The notes: generated by a model from the sequence alone, not told the origin. Shown: positions 45,462-54,453, numbered from the stretch's first letter. The stretch is DNA of 64,000 nt from Bacillus_BA songklensis (GCF_042649685.1 NZ_JBHRZT010000072.1:124001-188000), one strand, 5' to 3'. Numbers and translations: made by a program.

Positions 45462-46490
45462 ATGGAAAAACAGGAGCTATCTATTAATCGGTCTTCTGTG
45501 GAAACACCTAGGAGTACCAGCGATAAAAAGACTGAAACCAAACAGCAAAAGAGGAATTTTTTCTTTCATATTTTAAATAATAAAGTATTAATTGCCTTAA
45601 TTTTGTTATGCGTCTTTTTCTCGGTTACGACTGAGCAATTTTTAAGAGTAGATAACATTTTAAATATTTTCTTGCAAAGTGCAATTATGGGGATTGTAGC
45701 AATTGGAATGACATATGTCATTATCACAGCTGGTATTGATTTAGGAGTTGGTTCTGTTGTAGCTGTAGCAGGAATCATCATGGCAGGGATGGTTAGTAAG
45801 GGAATGCCCATCCTGCTTACTATATTAGTAGGGCTCTTAATTGGAGTCGCTAGTGGTGCAATCAACGGTTATTTTATTACAAAATTCAATATGGCCCCAT
45901 TTATCGTAACGTTGGGTATGATGGCTGCAGCCAGGTCCATTACATTAGTTTATTCCGATGCACAAACGATCTCAGTCTATGGAGATCCATTCCTGAAATT
46001 TCTCCGTATGGGGGAAGTTGCAGGGATTCCGATTATGATTATTATTACGGTTTTAATGTTTATATTGGCCCATTATATTTTATCCAATACCGTTTTCGGC
46101 CGCCATGTGTACGCGGTTGGAAGCAATAAAAAAGCAGCCGAGCTATCTGGTATCAACGTAAAACGAGTGGAAATGATGGTATATATTATTGCTGGTACAA
46201 TGGCCGGTTTGGGTGGATTAATGATGACGGCACGTCTTGGTTCAGGTACCCCGCTTGCCGGGACGAACTTGGAATTAATGGCAATAGCTGCCGTTGTTAT
46301 CGGGGGAACGAGCTTAAGTGGAGGAAGAGGAACCATTTTTGGAACACTAATAGGAGTTCTTTTAATTAACGTTCTCAATACAGGTATGAATCTACTAAAT
46401 ATCTCTTCTCATTATCAGGGACTTATCATGGGTGGAGTCATTATTTTAGCCGCTCTTATTGACTCTTTCAGTAATAAAAAATCAAAATAA
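45462..46490 (+). CDS. Sugar ABC transporter permease (RbsC-like)
   Basis: 342 residues from ATG 45462 (GGGGTG upstream). About 8-10 membrane helices. Family motifs: GIVAIGMTYVIITAGIDLGV, and the EAA-like loop HVYAVGSNKKAAELSGINVK. Only one permease gene is present, so it should act as a homodimer, as RbsC does. Confidence 0.94.
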   Translation: MEKQELSINRSSVETPRSTSDKKTETKQQKRNFFFHILNNKVLIALILLCVFFSVTTEQFLRVDNILNIFLQSAIMGIVAIGMTYVIITAGIDLGVGSVVAVAGIIMAGMVSKGMPILLTILVGLLIGVASGAINGYFITKFNMAPFIVTLGMMAAARSITLVYSDAQTISVYGDPFLKFLRMGEVAGIPIMIIITVLMFILAHYILSNTVFGRHVYAVGSNKKAAELSGINVKRVEMMVYIIAGTMAGLGGLMMTARLGSGTPLAGTNLELMAIAAVVIGGTSLSGGRGTIFGTLIGVLLINVLNTGMNLLNISSHYQGLIMGGVIILAALIDSFSNKKSK

Positions 46491-46517
46491 AAATCCAAAT
46501 ATTGGGAGGAAACAAAC

Positions 46518-47540
46518 ATGTCACAAAAAGTACATTCTATGAAAAAGTTTATTAATGATCCAGAGAAAGTAGTAGATGAGATGTTAGAGGGACTACTATT
46601 GGCCCATCCAGATCAGTTGAAAAGTGTAAGAGCAGATAATCGTGCCCTAGTTAGAGCAGATGGCCCCGTTAAAGGAAAAGTGGCAATTGCAACAGGAGGG
46701 GGTTCAGGTCATTTGCCTCTATTTCTAGGATATGTTGGAAAAGGTATGTTAAACGGAGTCGCCGTAGGTGATATATTTGCTTCCCCAAGCTCCCAACAAA
46801 TGCTTGATGTGACAAGAGCGATTCATGGGGGAGAAGGCGTATTATATATTTACGGGAACTATGGCGGGGATGTTATGAACTTTGATATGGCTGCAGAGTT
46901 GGCCGATATTGAGGGTATCCGTGTTGAAACAGTCGTGGCTACGGATGATGTAGCATCAATGCCAAAAGGTGAAGAGGATAAGAGACGCGGGGTAGCTGGT
47001 ATGTTTTATTTATATAAACTGGCGGCTGCTAAAGCAGAAACTGGAGCTAGTTTAGAAGAAGTAAAGAGAATTGCAGAGAAGGCTAATAAAAACGTAAGAA
47101 CAATGGGAGTTGCCCTATCACCTTGTATTCTTCCAGCCGTAGGCCGTCCTACATTTGAAATTGGTGAAGGAGAAATGGAAATTGGAATGGGAATACACGG
47201 TGAACCAGGAATACAGAGAGGTCAAATAGAGTCTGCTGACGATGTAGCAAAATCGTTAATTTCTTCGATTCTACGGGATTTACCCATCCAGAGAGGAAGC
47301 GATGTTTCCATTTTAATAAATGGATTAGGTGCGACTCCGTTGGAGGAACTGTATATTATTTACCGTGCGGTACACAAATTATTAGAAGAAAAAGGGATAA
47401 ATGTTTACAAACGCTATATAGGTGAGTTTGCAACTTCCATGGAGATGGCGGGCCTTTCAGTTTCTGTTCTAAAGCTTGATGATGAATTGAAAGAATTATT
47501 GGATGCGCCTTTTGTGACGCCGTTTCAAGTTCAAGTTTAA
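46518..47540 (+). CDS. dhaK: Dihydroxyacetone kinase-type subunit DhaK
   Basis: 340 residues, GGGAGGAAAC before ATG. The substrate-binding Dak1 domain has ATGGGSGHLPLFLGYVG, VLYIYGNYGGDVMNF and the His that forms a hemiaminal with the ketone, H227 in GMGIHGEPG. It pairs with DhaL downstream. Dihydroxyacetone is the classical substrate; tetruloses are used by some homologues. No DhaM phosphocarrier gene is nearby, so the phosphoryl donor may be ATP or an unlinked PTS protein. Confidence 0.93.
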   Translation: MSQKVHSMKKFINDPEKVVDEMLEGLLLAHPDQLKSVRADNRALVRADGPVKGKVAIATGGGSGHLPLFLGYVGKGMLNGVAVGDIFASPSSQQMLDVTRAIHGGEGVLYIYGNYGGDVMNFDMAAELADIEGIRVETVVATDDVASMPKGEEDKRRGVAGMFYLYKLAAAKAETGASLEEVKRIAEKANKNVRTMGVALSPCILPAVGRPTFEIGEGEMEIGMGIHGEPGIQRGQIESADDVAKSLISSILRDLPIQRGSDVSILINGLGATPLEELYIIYRAVHKLLEEKGINVYKRYIGEFATSMEMAGLSVSVLKLDDELKELLDAPFVTPFQVQV

Positions 47541-47575
47541 TAGATGTTAACAAGTATAATATGAGGGGGATCTTA

Positions 47576-48232
47576 ATGAAGGATACATTGAGCATACTTG
47601 ATGTAAAAGCAATTTTAATTGAAATAGGGAAAGTCATGGATGAAAACAAAGATTTTTTATGCAAGTTAGATGGAGCATTGGGAGATGGGGACATTGGATT
47701 GACCATGTCAAAGGGGTTTCGAGCAGTAACCGAAAACCTTCCGAATATTAATGAGGAAAACATCGGGGTGCTATTAATGCGAAGTGCCCTTGTAATGGGA
47801 GAGACGGTCGCTTCTACGATGGGTACCCTTATGGCATCTGGATTAATTAGAGGCGGGAAATTTTCACAAGGGAAAAGTGAATTGAATCTAGAAGACTTGT
47901 TAATCGTCATAAAAGCCATGGTTAAGGGAATCATGGATCGAGGAAAAGCAAAGGTTGGGGATAAAACAATACTTGATGCTCTTGTACCTGCGGTCGAAGC
48001 AATGGAAAAAGCTCATGAAGAAGGGAAAACTATCCGAGAAGCTTTACATAGTGCTTATGAAGCAGCTGAAAAAGGTGTCCAACAAACGATCAACATGCAA
48101 TCTCGTTTGGGGAGAGCTGGACGATATTTGGAGCGTTCTATAGGTCATCAAGATCCTGGAGCAACAGTAGGGGCTTTGTTTTTTAAAGGTTTCGTCAACT
48201 ACGTAGACTCTAAAAATTCTTCTATAGCTTAA
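47576..48232 (+). CDS. dhaL: Dihydroxyacetone kinase-type subunit DhaL
   Basis: 218 residues from ATG 47576, after GAGGGGGAT; ATG 47561 is part of that site. The nucleotide-binding Dak2 motif is DGALGDGDIGLTMSKGF, where the aspartates hold the magnesium-nucleotide. MGTLMASGL and the C-terminal GAGRYLERSIGHQDPGA-type segment are conserved. It transfers phosphate to the ketone bound by DhaK. It is the last gene of the LacI-controlled unit. Confidence 0.93.
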   Translation: MKDTLSILDVKAILIEIGKVMDENKDFLCKLDGALGDGDIGLTMSKGFRAVTENLPNINEENIGVLLMRSALVMGETVASTMGTLMASGLIRGGKFSQGKSELNLEDLLIVIKAMVKGIMDRGKAKVGDKTILDALVPAVEAMEKAHEEGKTIREALHSAYEAAEKGVQQTINMQSRLGRAGRYLERSIGHQDPGATVGALFFKGFVNYVDSKNSSIA

Positions 48233-48314
48233 GGTGTGATGAAAATAGGGGAGATTTATCTCCCTTCAGTTTGTCGAATCTGTTCATCAGAATCTGCTGG
48301 TTTGTTGAGCATTT

Positions 48315-48380
48315 GTGCCTGTCATTACTCGGATATTGTAAAAATGAATCGGCAGGATGCGGGTAGTGACAGGCACTTTT
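48315..48380 (+). terminator. Terminator of the transporter-DhaKL operon (GTGCCTGTCA family)
   Basis: GTGCCTGTCATT (48315-48326) pairs with AGTGACAGGCAC (48365-48376), followed by TTTT. The loop is about 38 bases and contains GC-rich sub-hairpins. Confidence 0.75.
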
Positions 48381-48418
48381 ATTATTGAGAAAAGAAGAAA
48401 GAATTATCAAAATCAATA

Positions 48419-48514
48419 TGGAATCAATACGGTATTCGTATCAATAGCAAAAAAGAGAAGGGGACGACTGTCATTATTACGATTCCTCTGGAAGGAGAAA
48501 AAGGTTTGTTATAG
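48419..48514 (+). pseudogene. Sensor histidine kinase, C-terminal remnant
   Basis: The frame reads NQYGIRINSKKEKGTTVIIT then IPLEGEKG and stops. This is the end of the ATPase domain of YesM/LytS-type kinases. The rest of the gene is absent. It may be a relic of a second copy of the PocR-type kinase found at 57.6 kb. Confidence 0.6.
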
Positions 48515-48654
48515 CTTGAGAAAACATAATAGGAATTTCAGTAAAATTTTTTACATATTCAAAAAAATGATTTTGAGATTGAGTAAGGACCATCTTCTAC
48601 TAATGAATGAGCTTGTGTTGGAACGTGCCTTTTCATAACGGAGAAACATAATGT

Positions 48655-48692
48655 AGCTCCCCTCGCTTCTTGCGGAGGGAGTTTTTTGGGGT
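48655..48692 (+). terminator. Rho-independent terminator
   Basis: CTCCCCTCGC (48657-48666) and GCGGAGGGAG (48672-48681) form a stem with a TTCTT loop, followed by TTTTTT. Confidence 0.8.
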
Positions 48693-48836
48693 TTGGCCTG
48701 GTCCATCGTAACTTATCAATTTTTTTAACTCCTTTAGCTTTGAAACGAAAATTTTCCTGAACTTTAAAAATTGTTTTTTATTTCAAATCATTGTATGGGA
48801 TTAAATGATCCACTGAAAAATGCTGAGTGATTAAAA

Positions 48837-48908
48837 AAGTATAAAAAATGCTAGTAAATGTAATTTATGTCTAGGTACACCATCCTTTCAAAAAATTATA
48901 ATGAATTT
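48837..48908 (+). promoter_or_regulatory. Shared upstream regulatory block, copy 1 (aldehyde dehydrogenase)
   Basis: 72 bases matching 50606-50677 with 62 identities and no gaps. It contains AAAAAATGCTAGT, AATGTAATTTATGTCTAG and a TATAAT box (about 48896-48901) with no good -35, as expected for an activated promoter. It is the likely binding region of the AraC-type response regulator encoded at 58.8 kb. A second partial AAAATGCTGAGT motif lies 30 bases upstream. Confidence 0.7.
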
Positions 48909-48937
48909 GTAAATTCAAGAGGATAGGAGTGGGGGAT

Positions 48938-50431
48938 ATGCAAAACGTAAGTGCAAAAGGAATCGAATTAAGTCCTAGATTAGTAGAATTTTTAAATGGT
49001 GTAAAAAAGCTGTATATAAATGGAGAATGGGTCGACTCCATTTATGGTAAAACATTTGAAACCGTCAACCCTGCAACCGGTGAAAAGCTGGCAGATGTGG
49101 CAGAGGCCGGTCCTGGAGATATTCATTCAGCTGTAAAAGCAGCAAGAGAAGCATTTGATCATGGACCATGGTCAAAAATGGGCACAGCAGAGAAAAGCCG
49201 CCTCATCTATAAGTTAGCGGATTTAATGGAAGAACATAAGCTAGAGTTGGCGCAGCTTGAGACATTGGATAACGGGAAACCAATTCGTGAAACAACCAAT
49301 GCGGATGTTCCGTTAGCGATTGAACATTTCCGTTATTTTGCGGGCTGGGCAACGAAAATCGTGGGACAAACCATCCCTGTACAAGGGAACTATTTTAACT
49401 ATACACGCCACGAAGCCTTGGGAGTCGTCGGGCAAATTATCCCTTGGAACTTCCCGCTGTTAATGGCTGCATGGAAACTGGGTGCCGCCCTTGCGACAGG
49501 TTGTACCATTGTCTTAAAACCGGCTGAACAAACACCGCTTTCCGCTTTATATTTAGCCAAATTAATAGAAGAAGCAGGATTCCCAAAAGGCGTTGTCAAC
49601 GTTGTACCAGGCTATGGCCAAACAGCGGGCGCCCCTCTTGTTGATCATCCGTTAGTCGATAAAATCGCCTTTACCGGTTCAACCGCTGTCGGTAAATCGA
49701 TCATGAGGCAGGCAAGTGAAACATTAAAACGCGTCACCCTTGAGCTTGGCGGGAAATCGCCGAACATCATTTTACCGGATGCGGACCTTTCAAAAGCGGT
49801 ACCTGGTGCGTTAATGGGCATTATGTTTAACCAGGGTCAGGTATGCTGCGCGGGAAGCCGTTTATATGTTCAGAAGAAACAATATGACAATGTGGTAGCC
49901 GATTTAGTGTCTCTGACTAAAAACATTAACCAGGGCAATGGTTTATTACAAGAAACGACGATGGGCCCGCTCATTTCGGCTGGGCAGCAAAAACGCGTAA
50001 AAGGATATATTGATAAAGGAATTGAAGAAGGCGCAGAAGTGCTGGCAGGAGGTAATATCCCATATGACCAGGGTTATTTCGTTGCCCCGACGATTTTTGC
50101 GGATGTCAACCATTCGATGACGATTGCCAAAGAAGAAATTTTTGGCCCGGTTGTAGCGGCGATGCCGTTTGATGATTTAGATGATCTTGTCGAAAAAGCA
50201 AACGACTCTGATTACGGCTTAGCAGCGGGCGTTTGGACGCAGGATATTAAGAAGGCTCATTACATTGCACACCGCATTAAGGCAGGTACGGTGTGGGTGA
50301 ACTGCTACAATGCATTTGACGCCGCAAGTCCATTCGGCGGCTATAAGCAATCCGGTATCGGCCGTGAAATGGGAAGCTACGCGTTAGACAACTATACGGA
50401 AGTGAAGAGTGTCTGGGTGAACATGGACTGA
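48938..50431 (+). CDS. NAD(P)-dependent aldehyde dehydrogenase
   Basis: 497 residues from ATG 48938, eight bases after AGGAG (GTG 48929 overlaps that site). Classic ALDH motifs: IIPWNFPLLMAAWKLGAAL, GSTAVGK, the general base Glu in LELGGKSPN, and catalytic C303 in GQVCCAGSR, then EIFGPV and PFGGYKQSGIGRE. It oxidises an aldehyde to the acid. In context the substrate is probably 3-hydroxypropionaldehyde or propionaldehyde made by the diol dehydratase. It is monocistronic with a strong terminator, but shares its upstream block with the dehydratase operon. Confidence 0.92.
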   Translation: MQNVSAKGIELSPRLVEFLNGVKKLYINGEWVDSIYGKTFETVNPATGEKLADVAEAGPGDIHSAVKAAREAFDHGPWSKMGTAEKSRLIYKLADLMEEHKLELAQLETLDNGKPIRETTNADVPLAIEHFRYFAGWATKIVGQTIPVQGNYFNYTRHEALGVVGQIIPWNFPLLMAAWKLGAALATGCTIVLKPAEQTPLSALYLAKLIEEAGFPKGVVNVVPGYGQTAGAPLVDHPLVDKIAFTGSTAVGKSIMRQASETLKRVTLELGGKSPNIILPDADLSKAVPGALMGIMFNQGQVCCAGSRLYVQKKQYDNVVADLVSLTKNINQGNGLLQETTMGPLISAGQQKRVKGYIDKGIEEGAEVLAGGNIPYDQGYFVAPTIFADVNHSMTIAKEEIFGPVVAAMPFDDLDDLVEKANDSDYGLAAGVWTQDIKKAHYIAHRIKAGTVWVNCYNAFDAASPFGGYKQSGIGREMGSYALDNYTEVKSVWVNMD

Positions 50432-50468
50432 GCCGTCCCATTTTCCCATTATGAAAACAGCACAGGAT

Positions 50469-50515
50469 GAGACGCGGGCGGAACGTGTGACAACGTTCCG
50501 CCCGCGTCTCTTTTT
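50469..50515 (+). terminator. Very strong Rho-independent terminator
   Basis: GAGACGCGGGCGGAACGT (50469-50486) pairs perfectly with ACGTTCCGCCCGCGTCTC (50493-50510), loop 6, then TTTTT. Confidence 0.96.
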
Positions 50516-50520
50516 GTCCC

Positions 50521-50565
50521 GCATTAACGGGCAGTAAGACCCCCACTGATGGAAGTTTCCTTTAT
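50521..50565. repeat. 45-bp exact repeat, copy 1
   Basis: Identical to 57413-57457, beginning GCATTAACGGGCAGTAAGAC and ending AGTTTCCTTTAT. The two copies, in direct orientation, flank the whole dehydratase operon. It may be the end of a lost insertion sequence. Confidence 0.9.
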
Positions 50566-50605
50566 TTTAGGATAAGACAAAGGCACTGTTTTTCAATGAT
50601 TCAAG

Positions 50606-50677
50606 AAGTATAAAAAATGCTAGTGAATGTAATTTATGTCTAGATACATATCGATTTCAGAAAATTATAATAAATTT
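50606..50677 (+). promoter_or_regulatory. Shared upstream regulatory block, copy 2 (dehydratase operon)
   Basis: Ungapped partner of 48837-48908. TATAAT lies at about 50665-50670. The mRNA leader to the MIP gene would be about 160 bases. Confidence 0.7.
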
Positions 50678-50773
50678 AATCAAAATAAAAAAGGAGGAGA
50701 ATGATCAAAAGCATTCCCATCAAACGGTTACGTAAGTAGTATCCTTGCTAAATAGTAGAGAAGCAGACTATCA

Positions 50774-50821
50774 ATGGAGGACATGAAGGATATGAACGAT
50801 TGCTTCATGGAGGTGACTTAA
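50774..50821 (+). CDS. Possible 15-codon leader peptide
   Basis: ATG 50774 to TAA 50819-50821 encodes MEDMKDMNDCFMEVT. Its end holds GGAGGTGA, too far from the MIP gene's GTG to serve it directly. Translation of the leader might couple to the MIP gene. Low certainty. Confidence 0.25.
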   Translation: MEDMKDMNDCFMEVT

Positions 50822-50836
50822 AAAAATAGAAAGAAG

Positions 50837-51685
50837 GTGTCTCCCATAAAAGAGCTAAAAGGAGAATTAATCGCAGAGTTTATTGGCAGCTTTATTCTGA
50901 TTTTTTTTGGTGCAGGTTGTGTGGCTGCTCTTGTTTTAAATGAAGCTCAATATACGATATGGGATATAGCCGTGATCTGGGGATTGGCCGTGAGTTTAGC
51001 TCTTTATTTGACTGCAGCCATATCAGGAGCACACATTAACCCGGCGGTCACATTATCGCTTGCCGTTTATCGCGGGTTCTCTTGGGCTAAGGTCTTGCCC
51101 TATATTATAGCCCAAACAACCGGAGCCTTTACCGGAGCCGCTTTCGTATATGGACTCTATTACAAGGGTTTTATCCACTATGAGGCCACAAAGGAAGTCA
51201 TACGCGGGAGCGCAGAAAGTCAACCTTTGGCAAGTATCTTTTCTACCTACCCCGCTCCCTATCTCACTTATTTTCAAGCGGCATTGGTTGAAACGGCCAT
51301 CACTGCTTTTTTAGTAGCCGCTCTATTTGCCTTTATTGACGAACGAAATTCATTTGCTCCTACAAAAGCATTATTTCCTTTAGCGGTAGGAATGGTTGTC
51401 GCTGCACTCGGCGGTTCCTTTGGTACGTTAACAGGGTTTGCGATGAATCCGGCGCGGGATTTTGGCCCTAAATTATTCTCGGCGCTAGTCGGCTGGGGGC
51501 CTGTCGCTTTTTCCGGAATAAAAGGCTATTTCTGGGTTCCGCTTATCGCGCCAATGATAGGGGCGATGATAGGGGGCGGATTGTATGATTCTCTCATTGG
51601 CAAATATCTTTCTGTTGAACATTCCTCCTCGAAGGAAACTGAGAACATCCAGGAAGAAATTGCCGCTTCTTCCGAAACTTATTAA
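50837..51685 (+). CDS. Aquaglyceroporin (GlpF/PduF-like glycerol or propanediol facilitator)
   Basis: 282 residues, GTG start with only a weak AGAAAG site. Six membrane helices plus two half-helices with the NPA motifs HINPAVTLS and MNPARDFGP of MIP channels. An Asp after the second NPA (NPARD) marks glycerol-type channels. It admits glycerol or 1,2-propanediol, the substrate of the dehydratase. It is the first gene of the operon, 45 bases before the large dehydratase subunit. Confidence 0.92.
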   Translation: MSPIKELKGELIAEFIGSFILIFFGAGCVAALVLNEAQYTIWDIAVIWGLAVSLALYLTAAISGAHINPAVTLSLAVYRGFSWAKVLPYIIAQTTGAFTGAAFVYGLYYKGFIHYEATKEVIRGSAESQPLASIFSTYPAPYLTYFQAALVETAITAFLVAALFAFIDERNSFAPTKALFPLAVGMVVAALGGSFGTLTGFAMNPARDFGPKLFSALVGWGPVAFSGIKGYFWVPLIAPMIGAMIGGGLYDSLIGKYLSVEHSSSKETENIQEEIAASSETY

Positions 51686-51730
51686 TCTTAAACAATTATC
51701 TAAATAATGATAGAAAGAGGGATATCTCTT

Positions 51731-53398
51731 ATGCTGCGTTCAAAACGATTTGAGATTTTAGAAGAAAGACCGGTCAATAAAGATGGATTTGTAACAGAAT
51801 GGCCTGAAATGGGATTTGTCGCGATGTCCAGCCCCAATGATCCAAAGCCTTCTGTCAAAGTGGAAAATGGCCGGATCGTAGAATTGGATGAAAAAAAACG
51901 AGAAGATTTTGATATGCTGGACCAGTTTATTGCAGATTACACGATTGACGCAAGCATAGTCGAAGAAGTCATGGCCCTTGACAGTCTGGAGATTGCTAGA
52001 AAGCTCGTGGATATTAATGTGTCCCGTTCAGAAATTGTCAGGCTGTCAAAAGGACTCACACCTGCAAAAGTGCTGGAAGTTCTCAATCATATGAATGTCG
52101 TGGAAATGATGATGGCCCTGCAAAAGATGAGAGCAAGGAAAACGCCGTCCAACCAATGCCACGTCACAAATGTGCGCGATAACCCTGTACTAATGGCCGC
52201 AGATGCTGCGGAAGCGGGACTCTATGGATTTGATGAACAAGAAACAACGGTTGGAGTTGCCCGTTATGCTCCCTTTAATGCGTTAGCATTGCTCGTAGGT
52301 TCCCAAACGGCAAGGAATGGAGTCCTAACTCAGGATTCTTTAGAAGAAGCGACAGAACTTCGCTTAGCCATGCTTGGAATGACGTCCTATGCTGAAACCG
52401 TTTCCATTTACGGTACGGAATCTGTTTTTATAGACGGGGATGATACCCCTTGGTCAAAATCATTTTTAGCCTCTGCCTATGCTTCACGCGGCGCTAAAAT
52501 GCGCTTTACATCAGGTACTGGTTCCGAGGTGCAAATGGCAGGGGCAGAAGGGAAATCCATGCTTTATTTAGAAATTCGCTGCGTCATGATGGCGAAAGGA
52601 GCAGGCGTTCAAGGACTGCAAAATGGTTCCATCAGCTGTATTGGCATCCCGGCCTCTGTACCGAGCGGAATCCGTGCCGTCTTAGCAGAAAACTTGGCCA
52701 CAACATTATTTGATTTGGAAGTAGCCTCAGGAAATGACCAAACGTTCTCACATTCGGAAATTCGCCGAAGCGCCAAAATGCTGTGTCAAATGCTGCCAGG
52801 TACAGATTTTATCTTTGCCGGATTCGCAGCTGTACCGAACAATGAGGATATGTTTGCCGGCTCTAATATGGATTCCAGCGACCTGGACGATTACCTGATT
52901 ATTCAGCGGGATATGATGGTGGACGGCGGATTGAAACCGGTGGATGAAGAAAGCGTTATCAAAGCCCGCTATGAGGCGGCTAAAGCGATGCAGGCTATTT
53001 TTGAAGAGCTGGGGTTCCCTGCGATTACAGATGAGGAAATCGAAGCGGCCACTTATGCCAACAGCAGTGTTGATATGCCACAGCGAAACGTTGTTGAAGA
53101 TTTAAAAGCGGCTGAGCGAATTTTACGGGATGGGATTTCGGGATTTGATATAGCTCTCATCTTAGCTAAGCGCGGGTATCGCCAAACGGCTGAACGGACT
53201 TTCAATATGTTGAAACAAAGGGTAGCCGGCGACTATTTGCATACATCGGCCATTATTAATAAAGATAATGTCGTGATAAGCGCGGTCAATGATGAAAATG
53301 ATTACATGGGACCCGGAACAGGCTACCGCCTCAGTCCGGAAAGATGGGAAGAAATCAAGAACATTCGTCAAGCCATCAGTCCGCAAGACTTTGATTAA
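51731..53398 (+). CDS. pduC: B12-dependent diol/glycerol dehydratase, large subunit
   Basis: 555 residues from ATG 51731 (AAAGAGGG upstream), the usual length of PduC/DhaB1. Recognisable are SKRFEILEERPVNKDGF, SNQCHVTNVRDNP (His and Gln/Asn near the active site), EMGFVAMSSP and SGTGSEVQMAGAEGKSMLYL. With adenosylcobalamin it converts 1,2-propanediol to propionaldehyde, or glycerol to 3-hydroxypropionaldehyde. Sequence alone does not separate the two activities. The symbol is a family label. Confidence 0.93.
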   Translation: MLRSKRFEILEERPVNKDGFVTEWPEMGFVAMSSPNDPKPSVKVENGRIVELDEKKREDFDMLDQFIADYTIDASIVEEVMALDSLEIARKLVDINVSRSEIVRLSKGLTPAKVLEVLNHMNVVEMMMALQKMRARKTPSNQCHVTNVRDNPVLMAADAAEAGLYGFDEQETTVGVARYAPFNALALLVGSQTARNGVLTQDSLEEATELRLAMLGMTSYAETVSIYGTESVFIDGDDTPWSKSFLASAYASRGAKMRFTSGTGSEVQMAGAEGKSMLYLEIRCVMMAKGAGVQGLQNGSISCIGIPASVPSGIRAVLAENLATTLFDLEVASGNDQTFSHSEIRRSAKMLCQMLPGTDFIFAGFAAVPNNEDMFAGSNMDSSDLDDYLIIQRDMMVDGGLKPVDEESVIKARYEAAKAMQAIFEELGFPAITDEEIEAATYANSSVDMPQRNVVEDLKAAERILRDGISGFDIALILAKRGYRQTAERTFNMLKQRVAGDYLHTSAIINKDNVVISAVNDENDYMGPGTGYRLSPERWEEIKNIRQAISPQDFD

Positions 53399-53412
53399 GG
53401 GAGGAATTGAAG

Positions 53413-53991
53413 ATGACATCAGCAGCATTTTCCATTGAGATGAAATTAACGGAAATCGGGCCGGCAGCAAAAGGCACCAATCCTGGAGAAGTGGTTGTAG
53501 CCGTAGCCCCTGCTTTTGGAAAAGAAATGAATAAAACCATTGTGAAAGTCGATCACGCTGCTGTCCTGCGTGAAATCCTTTCCGGGATTGAAGAGCAGGG
53601 AGCCGTTCCACGGGTCATTCGCAGCTTGCGCACGGCTGACCTGGCTTTTATGGCGCACGGAGCAGCGCAATTGAGCGGTTCAGGCATCAGCATCGGCTTG
53701 CAGTCTCGGGGAACGGCAGTGATCCATCAGCGCGATTTGGATCCACTAAGCAATCTTGAATTATTTCCCCAATCTCCCTTAATTACGTTAGACATGTACC
53801 GGGCGATTGGACGGAATGCGGCCATGTATGCGTTAGGGGAAAGCCCAAATCCCGTACCGGTGTTAAATGACGAAATGACACGTCCTAAATACCAGGCGGC
53901 CGCGGCCCTGCTTTATTTAAAAGAATGCCAGTCGCTTGTACCGGATCAGAAGCCTATTGAATTAAAAGCAGAATTTTTCATAAAAGGCTAG
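53413..53991 (+). CDS. pduD: Diol/glycerol dehydratase, medium subunit
   Basis: 192 residues from ATG 53413, eight bases after GGGAGGA. KLTEIGPAAKGTNPGEVVVA and IGRNAAMYALGESPNPVPV are family signatures of the cobalamin-base-binding subunit. It is about 30 residues shorter than microcompartment-targeted PduD proteins and lacks their N-terminal amphipathic encapsulation helix. It is close in length to soluble DhaB2. Confidence 0.92.
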   Translation: MTSAAFSIEMKLTEIGPAAKGTNPGEVVVAVAPAFGKEMNKTIVKVDHAAVLREILSGIEEQGAVPRVIRSLRTADLAFMAHGAAQLSGSGISIGLQSRGTAVIHQRDLDPLSNLELFPQSPLITLDMYRAIGRNAAMYALGESPNPVPVLNDEMTRPKYQAAAALLYLKECQSLVPDQKPIELKAEFFIKG

Positions 53992-54002
53992 GAGGAAAGA
54001 AC

Positions 54003-54449
54003 ATGAAACATATAACAAAAGAAAAAGTAGAAAATTTAACAAAAAAAGACTATCCGCTCGGTTCAAAAAGGCCTGATTTATTGTTCACTCCCACAGAAAA
54101 AGCCTATAACGATCTAACATTGGATGCCGCTTTAAAAGGAGAGGTAACAGGAGCGGATTTGCGTATTAGCCCTAAAACCCTTGAAATGCATGCGGACATT
54201 AGTGAAAGTTTAGGAAGAACACAACTGGCGAAAAACTTCCGCCGGGCAGCTGAAATGATCAATATATCCGATGCCCGTATATTAGAAATCTATAATGCCA
54301 TGCGCCCTAACCGTTCGACGAAAGAAGAGCTTTTAGCGATTGCCGATGAATTAGAAACAGAATATGGGGCGACAGAAAATGCCGCATTAATCCGCGAAGC
54401 TGCGGATGTCTACGAAAGACGCGGAAGATTAAGGAAAATTGAGGAATAG
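54003..54449 (+). CDS. pduE: Diol/glycerol dehydratase, small subunit
   Basis: 148 residues, AGGAGGAAAGAAC before ATG. DYPLGSKRPDLLFTPTEKAY and GRTQLAKNFRRAAEMINI are conserved PduE/DhaB3 motifs. As with the medium subunit, the N-terminal extension of microcompartment forms is absent. It lies 11 bases after the medium-subunit stop. Confidence 0.92.
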   Translation: MKHITKEKVENLTKKDYPLGSKRPDLLFTPTEKAYNDLTLDAALKGEVTGADLRISPKTLEMHADISESLGRTQLAKNFRRAAEMINISDARILEIYNAMRPNRSTKEELLAIADELETEYGATENAALIREAADVYERRGRLRKIEE

Positions 54450-54453
54450 GGGA

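Noticed and set aside
47356..47934. 192-codon minus-strand frame across dhaK/dhaL
   Set aside because: It spans two real genes antisense and has no ribosome binding site or recognisable domain.
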